In this document: positions 44,701 to 52,542 of the stretch, piece after piece
Layout: the number at the start of each line of letters is the position of its first letter
Position numbering within the stretch: the first letter of the stretch is position 1
Assembly (NCBI RefSeq): GCF_051414055.1
Contig: NZ_JBLKNX010000010.1
Span: forward strand, 62,001 to 126,000
Direction of reading: 5' to 3'
DNA length: 64,000 nucleotides
From: Halosimplex halobium
GTDB taxonomy: Archaea > Halobacteriota > Halobacteria > Halobacteriales > Haloarculaceae
The notes under the pieces: model-generated
What the model was told of the DNA's origin: nothing
The model's input: only the letters and a program-made list of their open reading frames with translations
Databases searched by the model: none
Translations under genes and position numbers: made by a program

Positions 44701-44916
44701 GGCCGCTGCGACGCCGGCCTCGGCGACGGCCGTCCGGAGGGCCGCGCGGGCGTCTGCGGTCGTCCGCTCGACGGCCAGGTCGACCGCCGGTTCGGGCGTC
44801 GGCTGCGGGCGGTCGACGGCACTGGCGAACAGCGCGCTCGTCAGCACCAGCAGGACGCCGACGAGCGCGAACGGGACGCGCCCGCGCCGCCCGAGTTCGA
44901 ACCCGCGCCGGCTCAT
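41707..44916 (-). CDS. Large secreted/membrane-anchored pilus-cluster protein, haloarchaeal
   Basis: A 1069-residue protein with one N-terminal helix (about 11-31, VPFALVGVLLVLTSALFAS) after SRRGFELGRRGR, so most of it is outside the membrane. The body is Ala/Arg/Val-rich with long helical segments and no enzyme motif. Near the C terminus DIDGNMVEESAGWPRP and SSCTPVGR...EPCPYP form a two-cysteine tail. It is the last gene of the pilus operon; ATG 44916 overlaps the previous stop by four bases (ATGA), and a GTG three codons earlier is not needed. Proteins of this kind occur in haloarchaeal PilB-PilC loci and could be the cell-envelope part of the machine. Confidence 0.82.
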   Translation of the reverse strand: MSRRGFELGRRGRVPFALVGVLLVLTSALFASAVDRPQPTPEPAVDLAVERTTADARAALRTAVAEAGVAAASDPVVAPANNRWGELLDPDTAFRDALKIRIYLAARERLRSVARTHRGVRASASLPSTPTPGALAEAMTRVSVERAGPDGTELRAEVSNVTVEATRNGRVVGSDRVSFSVVVPTPVLAVHERVETYQERLKRGVTKPGLGQRLTARLYAVAWARGYAQYGGAPIDNVVANRHVELLTNGAMLGVQRSTFGESDPDGRRGLTKAIARVGLQKVVAAAGRSDPATSALLQERIRAAGGPTERAGVPGLAAGGTDAPAPNETVTVSVGLSADRAFREFVRADGINGTVDSVFGARIRTLAATERVAGGTPDRPGPPAGDDWQFRVESTDTDVVAVSNASRAPPVSDPSGYHRLETYVRTVRLRHEREAVWHHNGSLNATTRTSTETKRVRVAVVGRHAPTPHAPAHPIPSVHERSGRFRGPNLADVPPKVRDAVELAGGPDGLARRAARGRLPEGTTRIGGQWPAEVARWAHRDLIGLRRTLREASVSVSRGRMGTHEATPAAKLAANLSARRAELVDAPPAYDSVAAKARAAVRGRYLSLVIGRLEQRADERAERGNAFANAIEDVGGPSLSRLRSGYDARRADGRDAGPEGGSSGAAGVRPGGSDGPDLEYSVDGAPPYLTLAKVTPGQVAAVDNATHPLTARNVNYFSVPYGDATDVVLNALLPGGTSREQRLSTAARALRAANRTLEHRPNATVRERRDRLREQLNDTVEAVEGELATALADAGVGNDSTDHDAIVEAGLDRWPALDARALAMTNGSVVDPVVAAAVRRTGGEWSTIRRDWVRLGLRTALYDALESKRGKVSGPAVTGATAVVKERVRRQVRSEISSAAAKRLNRSITQIPAGLPLAPPLGNWVATTNVWSVTVRGQYARFAVEVPRRTPAVGDASLQYVRDGGNATLDLDGDGVQETLGRSSKVRFTSRTAVTVVVPPGGTGVGDIDGNMVEESAGWPRPGPNPRERPWTGETYPLSTGETGGNARSSCTPVGRSDDGSAEPCPYP

Positions 44917-45800
44917 CCGGACCACGTCCTGACGACGACCCGAACCTGATGGGCTCGCACCGCTTCGGCCGCGGCGGCCGGCGAGTCGTACCGTCGTCGC
45001 AGGTCGGTCGCCAGCCGCTTCGCCAGCCCGCTGGAGAGGCGTTTGTTCGCCTGATCGACGTGCCCGGGCGTGAGGAACCTGGCCGTGTCGACGCCGAGAG
45101 CGGCCGAAGCGTGCCGGTAGCGGTGCGCGACCAGCGCGCGGTCCGGCCCCTCGCTGTAGAGGGCGTCGCGCGTCTGGCCCGGCGGGAACAGGTCGGCGAC
45201 GACCGCATCGGCCAGCACGCCCGCGACGCCGTCGAAGCCGTTCGCCCGCGCCGCCCGTTCGGCCGGTCGGGTGACGTTCGGCAGGCCGCTTGCGGCGGCG
45301 ACCGTCGCGACCGACACGTCGGCGTCCCGCGGCGGCGCTTCACCGACCGCAAACGACGAACGCAGCGTCGCGTCCGGGTACGGGCGCCAGGTCACCGCGA
45401 CCTGCACCGTCGCCTCGCGAGTGTACAGCACGCGCTCGGTCGCGTTCCGCGCGCCGGCCCGCAGGTCCCCGCCCATCCCGGTGAGGGAGGCGCCGCCGAG
45501 CGACGGGTCGGCCAGCGCGGCCGCCGCGAGCAACTCGGTGCGCGTCCCCGCGGCCGTCCGGTCAGCGGTGACGGTCACCGTGTCGTCGCCGTCCAGCAGC
45601 GCCGACGACGGGACCCGGGCCGAACGGGTGTAGGTCACCTCGGTCGTGGTCGTCGCCAGCAGGTCCGCCGTCTCCTCGGCGACGCGGTCCCCGCCCGGGG
45701 CTCGCCGGTCGCCGACGCCCGCGAGCGTCCCGACGGCGACACCGACCAGCAGGACGAACAGCACCGTATCGAGTGTCGTGCTCGACGCTCTCAGGTCCAT
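44913..45800 (-). CDS. Pilus-cluster membrane protein
   Basis: A 295-residue protein with one N-terminal hydrophobic helix (TLDTVLFVLLVGVAVGTLAGV, about 9-29) and a soluble domain (30-295) rich in Ala/Thr/Arg. No catalytic motif is seen. It is a pseudopilin-like topology but lacks a clear prepilin-type cleavage site. It overlaps the upstream gene by ten bases and the downstream gene by four, so the set is translationally coupled. The role is inferred from the operon: an accessory subunit of the type IV pilus-like machine. Confidence 0.82.
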   Translation of the reverse strand: MDLRASSTTLDTVLFVLLVGVAVGTLAGVGDRRAPGGDRVAEETADLLATTTTEVTYTRSARVPSSALLDGDDTVTVTADRTAAGTRTELLAAAALADPSLGGASLTGMGGDLRAGARNATERVLYTREATVQVAVTWRPYPDATLRSSFAVGEAPPRDADVSVATVAAASGLPNVTRPAERAARANGFDGVAGVLADAVVADLFPPGQTRDALYSEGPDRALVAHRYRHASAALGVDTARFLTPGHVDQANKRLSSGLAKRLATDLRRRYDSPAAAAEAVRAHQVRVVVRTWSG

Positions 45801-46183
45801 ACGCGCACCTCCAGCCGAGCGGGCGCGACTTCGCCCGGACCCGTGCGGACGCTCACCCGCCGGGACGCGGTGTCGGCGACTTCGGGTGCGGCCGGGCCGG
45901 CCCGTTCCGTCCGCCCCCCGAAGTCGAGGGTGGCGTTGATCCGGTATCCGTCCGGGCCGCGGTCGAGCGCGGCGGCGAGGCGACCGGGCCGGGTGACACC
46001 GCCGGCGGTCAGCGCGCGCTCGACCCGGTCGGCGGCCGCCTCGGCGTGGTTCCGGTCGACGGGACCCGGGACGTTCGCCTCGAAGGCCCCGGCGTAGAGC
46101 GCGAGTGCCAGCGCGACGACCACGACCGCCACGACCGCCGCCAGCGGCTCGGTCTGGGCCTCACGCGCCCACGAGCGTCGCAT
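45791..46183 (-). CDS. Pilin-like small membrane protein of the pilus cluster
   Basis: A 130-residue protein. MRRSWAREAQTEPLAAVVAV leads into one hydrophobic helix (about 14-36, VVAVVVVALALALYAG), then a soluble domain with GPDGYRINATLDFGG. The short charged leader followed by a hydrophobic stretch resembles minor pilins (archaeal class III signal-like), although the conserved G/A-cleavage pattern is not perfect. It overlaps both neighbours (22 bases upstream, ten downstream). Confidence 0.8.
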   Translation of the reverse strand: MRRSWAREAQTEPLAAVVAVVVVALALALYAGAFEANVPGPVDRNHAEAAADRVERALTAGGVTRPGRLAAALDRGPDGYRINATLDFGGRTERAGPAAPEVADTASRRVSVRTGPGEVAPARLEVRVWT

Positions 46184-46637
46184 TCGTGTCCCCCCAGGTC
46201 ACCCGTCTGACGAGCAGCCGCTCCGGCGCGGACCGCCACGACGGCTCCGTCGTCCGCGAGCGGTCGAGCGCCCGTGCGAACGTCGCCTCGCTGCCGAACA
46301 CACGCTCCGGTGGGATCCCGCGGAGGACGCGGCGGAGCCGGTCGCCGTCGCCGCCGACGGCGGGAACGACCGGCCCGTAGGCGAGCGACGCGTGCGCGTC
46401 GCCACCGGGACCGCGCAGGCCGACCCGGTGGGCGCCGATCCGGATCTGTCGGGCGTCGAGTGGGTGTCGGGCCGTCGCCTCGTGGGGGCTGGCGGCGACG
46501 CTGTCGACAGTGCGGGCGAGCCCGGTCGCGTCGGGCGGCGGCGCGGTCGGGACCCGCAGCGCGAGCCCGAGTATCCCGGCGCTCACGATTGCGAGCCCGA
46601 GCCAGACGTGCGTCGATTCGACGGCGGTGTCGAACAT
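46161..46637 (-). CDS. Small membrane protein of the pilus cluster
   Basis: A 158-residue protein with an N-terminal helix (HVWLGLAIVSAGILGLALRV, about 10-29) and a soluble tail with VGLRGPGGDAHASLAYGPVV. No named family is recognised. The start ATG 46637 follows 34 bases after the pilC stop, and the end overlaps the next gene by 22 bases. It is consistently placed between pilC and the pilin-like gene, which suggests an assembly role; the molecular function is unknown. Confidence 0.78.
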   Translation of the reverse strand: MFDTAVESTHVWLGLAIVSAGILGLALRVPTAPPPDATGLARTVDSVAASPHEATARHPLDARQIRIGAHRVGLRGPGGDAHASLAYGPVVPAVGGDGDRLRRVLRGIPPERVFGSEATFARALDRSRTTEPSWRSAPERLLVRRVTWGDTNATLVGA

Positions 46638-46671
46638 GGGCCGGCCTGGTCGCCCGTTCCGGTATAAAGGT

Positions 46672-48447
46672 TCAGACCAGCCAGCCCGTCCCGACGAGGC
46701 CGGCGACGAAGACGGCGCTGGCCAGCGAGAGCGCACGGCCGACCCGGTAGCCGACAAGCGAGCGGTCGAGACCGCGTTCCAGCCCGGTCGCGAGGACCGT
46801 CAGGATCACGGCGAGCGCCATCACGTACGCGCCGATGGCGAGTCCCAGCGCCGCGGGAGAGACGGCAGCCGTCAGCGGGCCGTCCGTGCTCATCTGTTCG
46901 GCCAGCGTGATCGTCGCGCCGCCGACGAGCGGGCCGAACACGGCCGCCGTGTTGGCGAGCGTCGACGTGACCCGCTCCAGGTCCCGGCGGATCGTCCGCT
47001 CGACGCCCTGCAGGTCGTCGAGGTGGTCGGCCATCGCGACGACCGCCGGCCCTGCTGGCCGGCCCTCCGAGGCGGCGACGGCGAGCAGCTCCGCCGTGCT
47101 CCGCGCGCGCTCGCTGGGCACCGTCGCGAGCGCGCCGTGCTCGCCGAGAAAGGACTCGCGAACGCCCGCCCGGACCTGTCGCTGCTGGCGGACGGCGTCG
47201 GCGAAGACCTCGCCGGTCGCCGAGTCCAGCAGTTCGACCGCGTCGTCCAGTGCCGCCTCGACGGAGCGGCCCCGGTCCACCTCGCGGCCCACGAGATACA
47301 GCGCGTCGGGCAGCCCCGACTCGACGGCGGCGACCCGCTCGCGGACGGCGGTCATCGGCCGGTATGCGACGACGAGGCCGACGCCGAGGCCGGCAGCCGG
47401 TGCAGTGACCAGCGCCGCCCACGGGGCCGCGACCCGGGTGACGACGAGCCAAGCGCCCGCGCCGGCCGCCGCGCCGGCGACCGCGGCGGGCCACCGGCTG
47501 TCGGGCACGTCGGGGTGCGACCAGGAGACGGGTGCGGGCGGGAAGGCGACGGGGCGGCGGGCGAGCAGCCAGCCGCTGGCGACCACCAGTGCGGCGGGCA
47601 ACAGCAGGTCGTAGCCGACGACGACCGCCGCGAGCGGGACCTCCAGGCCGACAGTGCCGGCGGTCGGGAGCAGGGCCACGAGCGCCAGCGGCAGGAGGAC
47701 GCCGAACGCGTAGAGCGCGGTCGCCGGTCCCTGGACCCCGGCGGCGAACTCGGCCATCGCCTCGCGGGTCCCCTCCAGTGTCACGTCGAGCGCGCCGTCC
47801 AGCGCCCGCTCGCGCTCCTCCGGTTCGGCCGAGCCCGCCGACTCGACGAGGGTGAGCGCGCGCCGGAGCGCGGGGAACCACTCGGCCCACTCGTCGGCGA
47901 ACGCCGACAGCCCCGACCGGCCGGTCCCGCGCGCCCGCCGGACGTGCGCCGACAGGCTCCGCGCCAGCCGCCCGTCGCTCGTCTCGGCCGCGAAGGCCGC
48001 CGCCGTCTCGGGCGTCGGTGCCAGCCGCATCCGCAGGACCGCGCTGGAGACGAGCTCCGGTGCGGTCCCGAGCGCGCGGGTCCGCCGGGCGGTCGCCAGC
48101 CCGCGGGGCAGGTACCGCGCGGCGGCCGCGACGGCGAGCCCGACCAGCAGCGCCGCGGCGACGGCGACCGACGGCGCTCCCAGGAGCGGAATCAGGGGAA
48201 CCGCGACCGCGACGGCGGCGACGACGCCGGCACCGTCGGCCGCCCGAAGGACCGTCTCCGCGTCGAGGTCCCACCCCAGGAAGTCGACCGCCCGTCCGAG
48301 TTGCGGGTCCGTTCCGGGGTCCCACGGTGCGACCGCGGCGAGCGTCTCGACGGCTGCGACGAAACGGTCGTCGCCGTCGCGAGTCCGAGGCGGTCCGCTC
48401 TCCGGTGCTCGCGGTGCCCGCCCGTCCGCGGATCGGCGCCCGGACAT
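46672..48447 (-). CDS. pilC: Type II/IV secretion F-family membrane protein (PilC-like)
   Basis: A 591-residue protein with two T2SF-type halves. Hydrophobic helix groups lie at about 75-110, 230-300, 320-370 and 495-590. Each half contains the F-domain pattern, such as APELVSSAVLRMRLAPTPET and PDALYLVGREVDRGRSVEAA. PilC is the membrane platform that couples the ATPase to pilus assembly. ATG 48447 overlaps the upstream pilB stop by one base (TGATG), the standard coupling for this pair. A longer upstream open frame is arginine-rich and inside pilB. Confidence 0.92.
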   Translation of the reverse strand: MSGRRSADGRAPRAPESGPPRTRDGDDRFVAAVETLAAVAPWDPGTDPQLGRAVDFLGWDLDAETVLRAADGAGVVAAVAVAVPLIPLLGAPSVAVAAALLVGLAVAAAARYLPRGLATARRTRALGTAPELVSSAVLRMRLAPTPETAAAFAAETSDGRLARSLSAHVRRARGTGRSGLSAFADEWAEWFPALRRALTLVESAGSAEPEERERALDGALDVTLEGTREAMAEFAAGVQGPATALYAFGVLLPLALVALLPTAGTVGLEVPLAAVVVGYDLLLPAALVVASGWLLARRPVAFPPAPVSWSHPDVPDSRWPAAVAGAAAGAGAWLVVTRVAAPWAALVTAPAAGLGVGLVVAYRPMTAVRERVAAVESGLPDALYLVGREVDRGRSVEAALDDAVELLDSATGEVFADAVRQQRQVRAGVRESFLGEHGALATVPSERARSTAELLAVAASEGRPAGPAVVAMADHLDDLQGVERTIRRDLERVTSTLANTAAVFGPLVGGATITLAEQMSTDGPLTAAVSPAALGLAIGAYVMALAVILTVLATGLERGLDRSLVGYRVGRALSLASAVFVAGLVGTGWLV

Positions 48448-50399
48448 CACGCACGCTCCCCGTCGACCCGCTCTCGTTCGACCCGTGCCCGCTCGACTGT
48501 CCCGGGATCGGTCCGGCCAGTTTCGGCGAGGCCGTCGAGCCACTCACTCCGGGCGGACAGTTCGTCCCGCAGGTCGGCGTAGCTCTCCGCCGGCCGCGTC
48601 AGCGCGGCGACCAGCCGGCTGTTGCCCCGTTCGATCCGGTCGGTCGGCGCCAGGCCGTCGCCGTCGCGCTCGTAGAGCGTGACGAACTCGACCGACGCGG
48701 TGGCTGCGTCGGCGTCCGCCGCTCCGCTCGCGTCCCCGCTCTCGCCACCGGCCCGCTCGACCTCCTCGATGGCGCGGACGCGGCGCTGGGTCCCGTCGGC
48801 GCTCTCGGCGGCTTCGAGCGTGACCAGCAGGTCGGTCGCCGCGAAGGAGCTCTGGGGGACGCCCAGGTCGGCGACGACCCGCTCGCGGACGGCCGCGCCG
48901 CCGTCGCCGTGGATCGTCCCGAGGACCGCGCCGTCGTTCGCGCCGACGCGCATCGCCTCGTACAGCGTCCCGGCCTCCTCGCCGCGGATCTCCCCGACCA
49001 CCAGCGCGCCGCTGCCGAGCCTGAGCGCGGTCCGGAGCGCCTCGGTCGGTGAGGTCCCGCTCTCGTCGAGCGAACTGCGGAGCGCCTGCACGTCGCGGCC
49101 CTGCGACTGGAGCGCCTCCACGGGGAGTTCGGGCGTGTCCTCGATGACGACGCTCCGGGTCCCCGCGGGGACCTCCCACAGCAGCGCGCTCAGGCAGGTC
49201 GTCTTCCCGGCGCCGCGCGGGCCGGCGACCAGCCCGGCCGCGCCCCGCTCGACGGCGACCGAGAGCAGGGCGGCGGCGTCGGCGGATATCGTCCCGTTCG
49301 CGACCAGCGCGGGGAGCGTCCAGGCCTCCCGGTCGCCTGCCCGGAAAGCGAAGGCCACCCCGTCGCTGACGGGGTCGGTGACCGCGGCCACGCGCACCCG
49401 TCGGTCGCCCGTCGCGACCGCGGCGTCCAGCGTCGGGTCCGCGCCGGAGAACGCCCGGCCGCTCTCGCGGCGGAACCGCGAGGCCAGCGCCGCGGCCCCC
49501 GCCTCTGTGAGCCGGACGTTCGTCCGCATCGCCTCGCCGTCGACGCGGACCCGCAGGGGCGTCGCCGCGACCGGCGCGGTGGCGAACACGTCCGAGACCC
49601 GCGGGTCGGCGAACAGATCCGCGACGACGCCGTACCCGCGGGCGTGCTTGCGGAGGACGGCCGCGATGTCCTCGACCGGGTCGTCCTCGCCGGCGACCGC
49701 CCGGGCGGCCCGGCCCGGCGCCCGCTCGGCCCCCGCGACCTCGCCGCCGGCCAGCCGCTCGTAGGCCGCCGAGAGCGCCGCAGTCGTCGCCTCGTCGAAC
49801 CGCGCCTCGACCGGTTCGAGGTGGTAGGTCGCCACCGCGTCGCCCGGTCGCTCGTAGATCCGGACGACCCCCCCGCCGTCGAGTTCCCGGCGGTCGCGCA
49901 GTCGCGCGTCGCCCGGCGGCCGCGCGGCGACCCTGGAGCGGCTGACGGTCGGCCCGACGAACGGCCGGAGCGCGTCCTCGTACCCCTCCGCACCGGCCGC
50001 GCCCTCGTCCAGTCCCGTCTCTGCGGCGATCCGTTCGACCGGACCGGCCCGCCCCGTCGCCTCCCGCGCCGCAGCGAGCGGGTCCCGCAGCGCCCGGTCG
50101 GCGAGTCGCTCGTCGCGGAAGGCGACGGCATCGGCGAACCGACCAGCCGCCGTCAGCAGCGCCGCGGCGTCGTCCTCGTACGCGCGGACCGTCCCGTCGG
50201 CGCGAGTCACGACCGTCTCGGCGTCCCGCTCGGTCAGCGCCCCGACGACCGTCTCGCGGCAGTCGGTCGCCGAGGCGAGCCGCCCGCCACCGGGGCAGTC
50301 GCTCGCGTCGACGACCAGCCGGTCGTCCTCGAACGAGGGGTCACACTCGCAGGCGTCCCCGTCGTCGCTCCCGCGGAGTCGAGACAGCAGTGCGTCCAT
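48447..50399 (-). CDS. pilB: Type II/IV secretion system ATPase (PilB-like)
   Basis: A 650-residue assembly ATPase. Walker A is GPRGAGKT (393-400), the Asp box is VVIEDTPELPVE (418-429), and GALVVGEIRGEEAGTLYEAM is Walker B with the following helix. The N terminus has four cysteines (17, 19, 35, 47) in a CxC...C...C arrangement that could bind zinc. Residues ~150-390 are the N2-type domain. It powers polymerisation of an archaeal type IV pilus or a related system. The TATA-like GAAATACG about 30 bases upstream starts the operon pilB-pilC and four accessory genes. Confidence 0.93.
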   Translation of the reverse strand: MDALLSRLRGSDDGDACECDPSFEDDRLVVDASDCPGGGRLASATDCRETVVGALTERDAETVVTRADGTVRAYEDDAAALLTAAGRFADAVAFRDERLADRALRDPLAAAREATGRAGPVERIAAETGLDEGAAGAEGYEDALRPFVGPTVSRSRVAARPPGDARLRDRRELDGGGVVRIYERPGDAVATYHLEPVEARFDEATTAALSAAYERLAGGEVAGAERAPGRAARAVAGEDDPVEDIAAVLRKHARGYGVVADLFADPRVSDVFATAPVAATPLRVRVDGEAMRTNVRLTEAGAAALASRFRRESGRAFSGADPTLDAAVATGDRRVRVAAVTDPVSDGVAFAFRAGDREAWTLPALVANGTISADAAALLSVAVERGAAGLVAGPRGAGKTTCLSALLWEVPAGTRSVVIEDTPELPVEALQSQGRDVQALRSSLDESGTSPTEALRTALRLGSGALVVGEIRGEEAGTLYEAMRVGANDGAVLGTIHGDGGAAVRERVVADLGVPQSSFAATDLLVTLEAAESADGTQRRVRAIEEVERAGGESGDASGAADADAATASVEFVTLYERDGDGLAPTDRIERGNSRLVAALTRPAESYADLRDELSARSEWLDGLAETGRTDPGTVERARVERERVDGERA

Positions 50400-50606
50400 G
50401 GCCCGCGGTGGTCGCGCACCCGTATTTCAACCTTCGCGTCCGACTACGATCGACACACCGAACGTCCGCCGAGCATCCGGCGCCGCAGGCGCCGGTTCTC
50501 CGGACGCGAGCGAACGGAGTGAGCGAGTCGTCCGGCTTTTTCACCCATGTTTTTCCACCCGGGTTCCCCGCAGGTCGCCAGCGGCGACCGAGGAAACCCA
50601 GGTGAC

Positions 50607-50611
50607 AAAAA
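50607..50611 (-). terminator. Oligo-T terminator of proS
   Basis: On the minus strand ATCTTTTTG follows the proS stop by seven bases. Such a T5 run is the typical archaeal intrinsic terminator. The remaining intergenic bases to pilB (50400-50606) contain a CCGGCGCC-GCA-GGCGCCGG hairpin (50477-50495) and no gene. Confidence 0.55.
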
Positions 50612-50618
50612 GATGGTC

Positions 50619-52073
50619 TCAGTACGTCTTCGCCCAGTAGGCCGTCTCCTCGGCCTCGTCGCCGCAGATGGCGCAGTCGTCGTGGATCGGCTCCTCGCCC
50701 CGATCTAGGGGAACCATCACGATCTCGGCGGCGAGGGCGTCCTTGATGGGTTCCTCACAGTCCTCGTCGCCGCACCAGCCGGACTTGACGTACCCGCCGT
50801 GCTGGCCGATGGTGCCGAGGATCTCCTCGCGGGAGTCGGCCTCGCGGATCTCCCCCTCCAGCGTCTCCTCGGCGCTGGCGTAGAGCTTGGCGTAGACGGT
50901 GTCGAGGTGCTCGGAGACGGTCGCGGCGATGTCGTCGCGGCTCTCGACGCTGTTCTCGCCGTCGGGGCGGTGGACGAGTGTGAGTTCGTCGTCCTCGACC
51001 TCGTTGGGGCCGACCTCGACCCGGAGGGGGACCCCTTTCAGCTCCCACTCGTTGTACTTGAAGCCGGGGTTGCGGTTGTCGCGGTCGTCGAGGTTGACCC
51101 GGATCCCAGCTTCGTCGAGTTCCGCGGCGGCGTCGGCGGCGTACTCCAGCACCTCGTCCTTGTTGTCCTCCTGCCAGATGGGGACGATCACGACCTGCGT
51201 GGGCGCGAGCGTGGGCGGGAGCACGAGCCCCTGGTCGTCGGAGTGGAGCATGATGAGCGCGCCCATCGAGCGCCAGGAGAGCCCCCACGAGGTGGTGTGG
51301 GCGGTCTGTTCCTCCTCGTCCTCGTCGGCGTAGGTGATGTCGAACGCCTCGGCGAAGGAGGTGCCCAGGTAGTGGGAGGTGGCGGCCTGGACGCTCTTGC
51401 CGTCGGGCATGAGCGTCTCGATGGTCGTGGTGGTGTGGGCGCCGGGGAACTTGTCGTGTTCGGGCTTGCGCCCCTTCAGCGCGGGCATGGCCATCACGTC
51501 CTCGTAGAGCCGCTCGTACTGGTCGAGGCGGGTCATCGTCTCGTCCCAGGCGCCGTCCTCGTCGGCGTGGGCGGTGTGGCCCTCCTGCCAGAGGAACTCC
51601 TTCGTGCGGAAGAACGGCTTGGTCTCCGTCGCCTCCCAGCGGACGACCGAACACCACTGGTTGAGCCGCATAGGCAGGTCGCGGTGCGAACGGACCCAGT
51701 CGGCGATGAAGGGGGTGATGATGGACTCGCTGGTCGGGCGGACCGCCAGGCGCTCCTCGAGTTCCTCGTAGCCGCCGTGGGTCACCCACGCGACCTCGGG
51801 GTCGAAGCCCTCGACGATGTCCTTCTCCCGTTCGAGGTAGCTCTCGGGGATGAACATCGGGAAGTAGGCGTTGTCGACCCCTGTGTCCTTGAACCAGCCG
51901 TCGAGGTGGTCCTGGATGCGCTCCCAGACCGCGTACCCGCGGGGGCGGGTGACGATGAACCCGCCCATGGGCGCGTAGTCGGCCAGCTCCGCCTTCTGCA
52001 CGACTTCGGCGTACCACTCGCCCGTCGAATGCTCCTTGCTCTCGGTGATGCCGAGTTCCTGCTCGCCACTCAT
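50619..52073 (-). CDS. proS: Prolyl-tRNA synthetase, archaeal/eukaryotic type
   Basis: A 484-residue class II aminoacyl-tRNA synthetase. Class II motifs: RPRGYAVWERIQDHLDGWF (motif 1 region), RWEATETKPFFRTKEFLWQEGH (motif 2) and QGLVLPPTLAPTQVV near motif 3/anticodon domain. The C-terminal zinc-binding domain has CGDEDC and CAICGDEAEETAYWAKTY, ending in Tyr, diagnostic of the archaeal/eukaryotic type without the bacterial editing insert. It charges tRNA-Pro. ATG 52073 begins MSGEQELGITESKEHS, the family N terminus; the open frame upstream to 52307 is rejected. Its 5' region carries paired repeats and a dyad. Confidence 0.96.
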   Translation of the reverse strand: MSGEQELGITESKEHSTGEWYAEVVQKAELADYAPMGGFIVTRPRGYAVWERIQDHLDGWFKDTGVDNAYFPMFIPESYLEREKDIVEGFDPEVAWVTHGGYEELEERLAVRPTSESIITPFIADWVRSHRDLPMRLNQWCSVVRWEATETKPFFRTKEFLWQEGHTAHADEDGAWDETMTRLDQYERLYEDVMAMPALKGRKPEHDKFPGAHTTTTIETLMPDGKSVQAATSHYLGTSFAEAFDITYADEDEEEQTAHTTSWGLSWRSMGALIMLHSDDQGLVLPPTLAPTQVVIVPIWQEDNKDEVLEYAADAAAELDEAGIRVNLDDRDNRNPGFKYNEWELKGVPLRVEVGPNEVEDDELTLVHRPDGENSVESRDDIAATVSEHLDTVYAKLYASAEETLEGEIREADSREEILGTIGQHGGYVKSGWCGDEDCEEPIKDALAAEIVMVPLDRGEEPIHDDCAICGDEAEETAYWAKTY

Positions 52074-52163
52074 TATCGAATCCTCGCCGACTGCGTTCTT
52101 GAACCTGACGAAGCCCCGGTTCGCGTTCGCACGCCGCCAGCGTCCCCGACGGGTCCGACGAAC

Positions 52164-52240
52164 ACCGATCGGACCTGTCGCCGTGCGGGCGGATCCGTCG
52201 GTAGACGTGCGTCTCCGGCTCCGACCGATCGGACCTGTCG
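52164..52240. repeat. 17-bp direct repeats spaced exactly 60 bp, in the proS/pdhA gap
   Basis: ACCGATCGGACCTGTCG occurs at 52164-52180 and 52224-52240. The first copy is also part of GGTCCGA (52152-52158) / TCGGACC (52169-52175), a 7-bp inverted repeat. This is non-coding DNA between the divergent proS and pdhA genes. The 470-base gap (52074-52542) otherwise holds the promoter block at 52287-52325 and a 36-codon frame at 52342-52452. Confidence 0.7.
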
Positions 52241-52286
52241 TCCCGGGATTCGGCCGGAGACGGTCGAGAAGCCGGACGTTCGTGCG

Positions 52287-52325
52287 GTGTGGTTCGGGAT
52301 ACCACACAATAATTAAGTATAAACC
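52287..52325 (+). promoter_or_regulatory. Dyad and AT-rich promoter between proS and pdhA
   Basis: GTGTGGT (52287-52293), TCGGGAT, ACCACAC (52301-52307) is a perfect inverted repeat with 7-bp arms and 7-bp centre. Immediately after it AATAATTAAGTATAAACC (52308-52325) is the most AT-rich spot of the gap and gives TATA elements for both directions. Towards pdhA the dyad lies upstream of TATA; towards proS it lies downstream of it. A regulator bound here could activate one and repress the other. Confidence 0.6.
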
Positions 52326-52542
52326 GCGCTTTCGTCAACGTATGTCCTCCGCCAGCCCGGCGCGGACGGCGACCGCTTCGCTGCGTGACCGACGCGACGC
52401 GATAGCACGGCGTTTCCCGACACCGCTGGCGGAGCCTTTCGCGACAACGTAATTCGACCGGCGGCGCACCGACCGACGCGCCCCCCACTATCCACCACAG
52501 CGACTCGGCAGACGACACTGCGGACGAGCGGACCACCACACC

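Noticed and set aside
43222..44949. A 575-codon plus-strand frame opposite the large pilus-cluster protein
   Set aside because: Low-complexity Arg/Pro/Gly composition; the minus-strand gene has overlaps, a membrane anchor and operon context.
50477..50495. CCGGCGCC-GCA-GGCGCCGG hairpin as a bacterial-type terminator
   Set aside because: Archaea end transcripts at oligo-T without a hairpin requirement; no T run follows on the minus strand, and the T5 at 50607-50611 already explains proS termination.
52074..52307. N-terminal extension of proS to a GTG at 52307
   Set aside because: The extra 78 residues (MWYPEPHRTNVRLL...) are basic and unlike ProRS; the family N terminus begins at the ATG at 52073.
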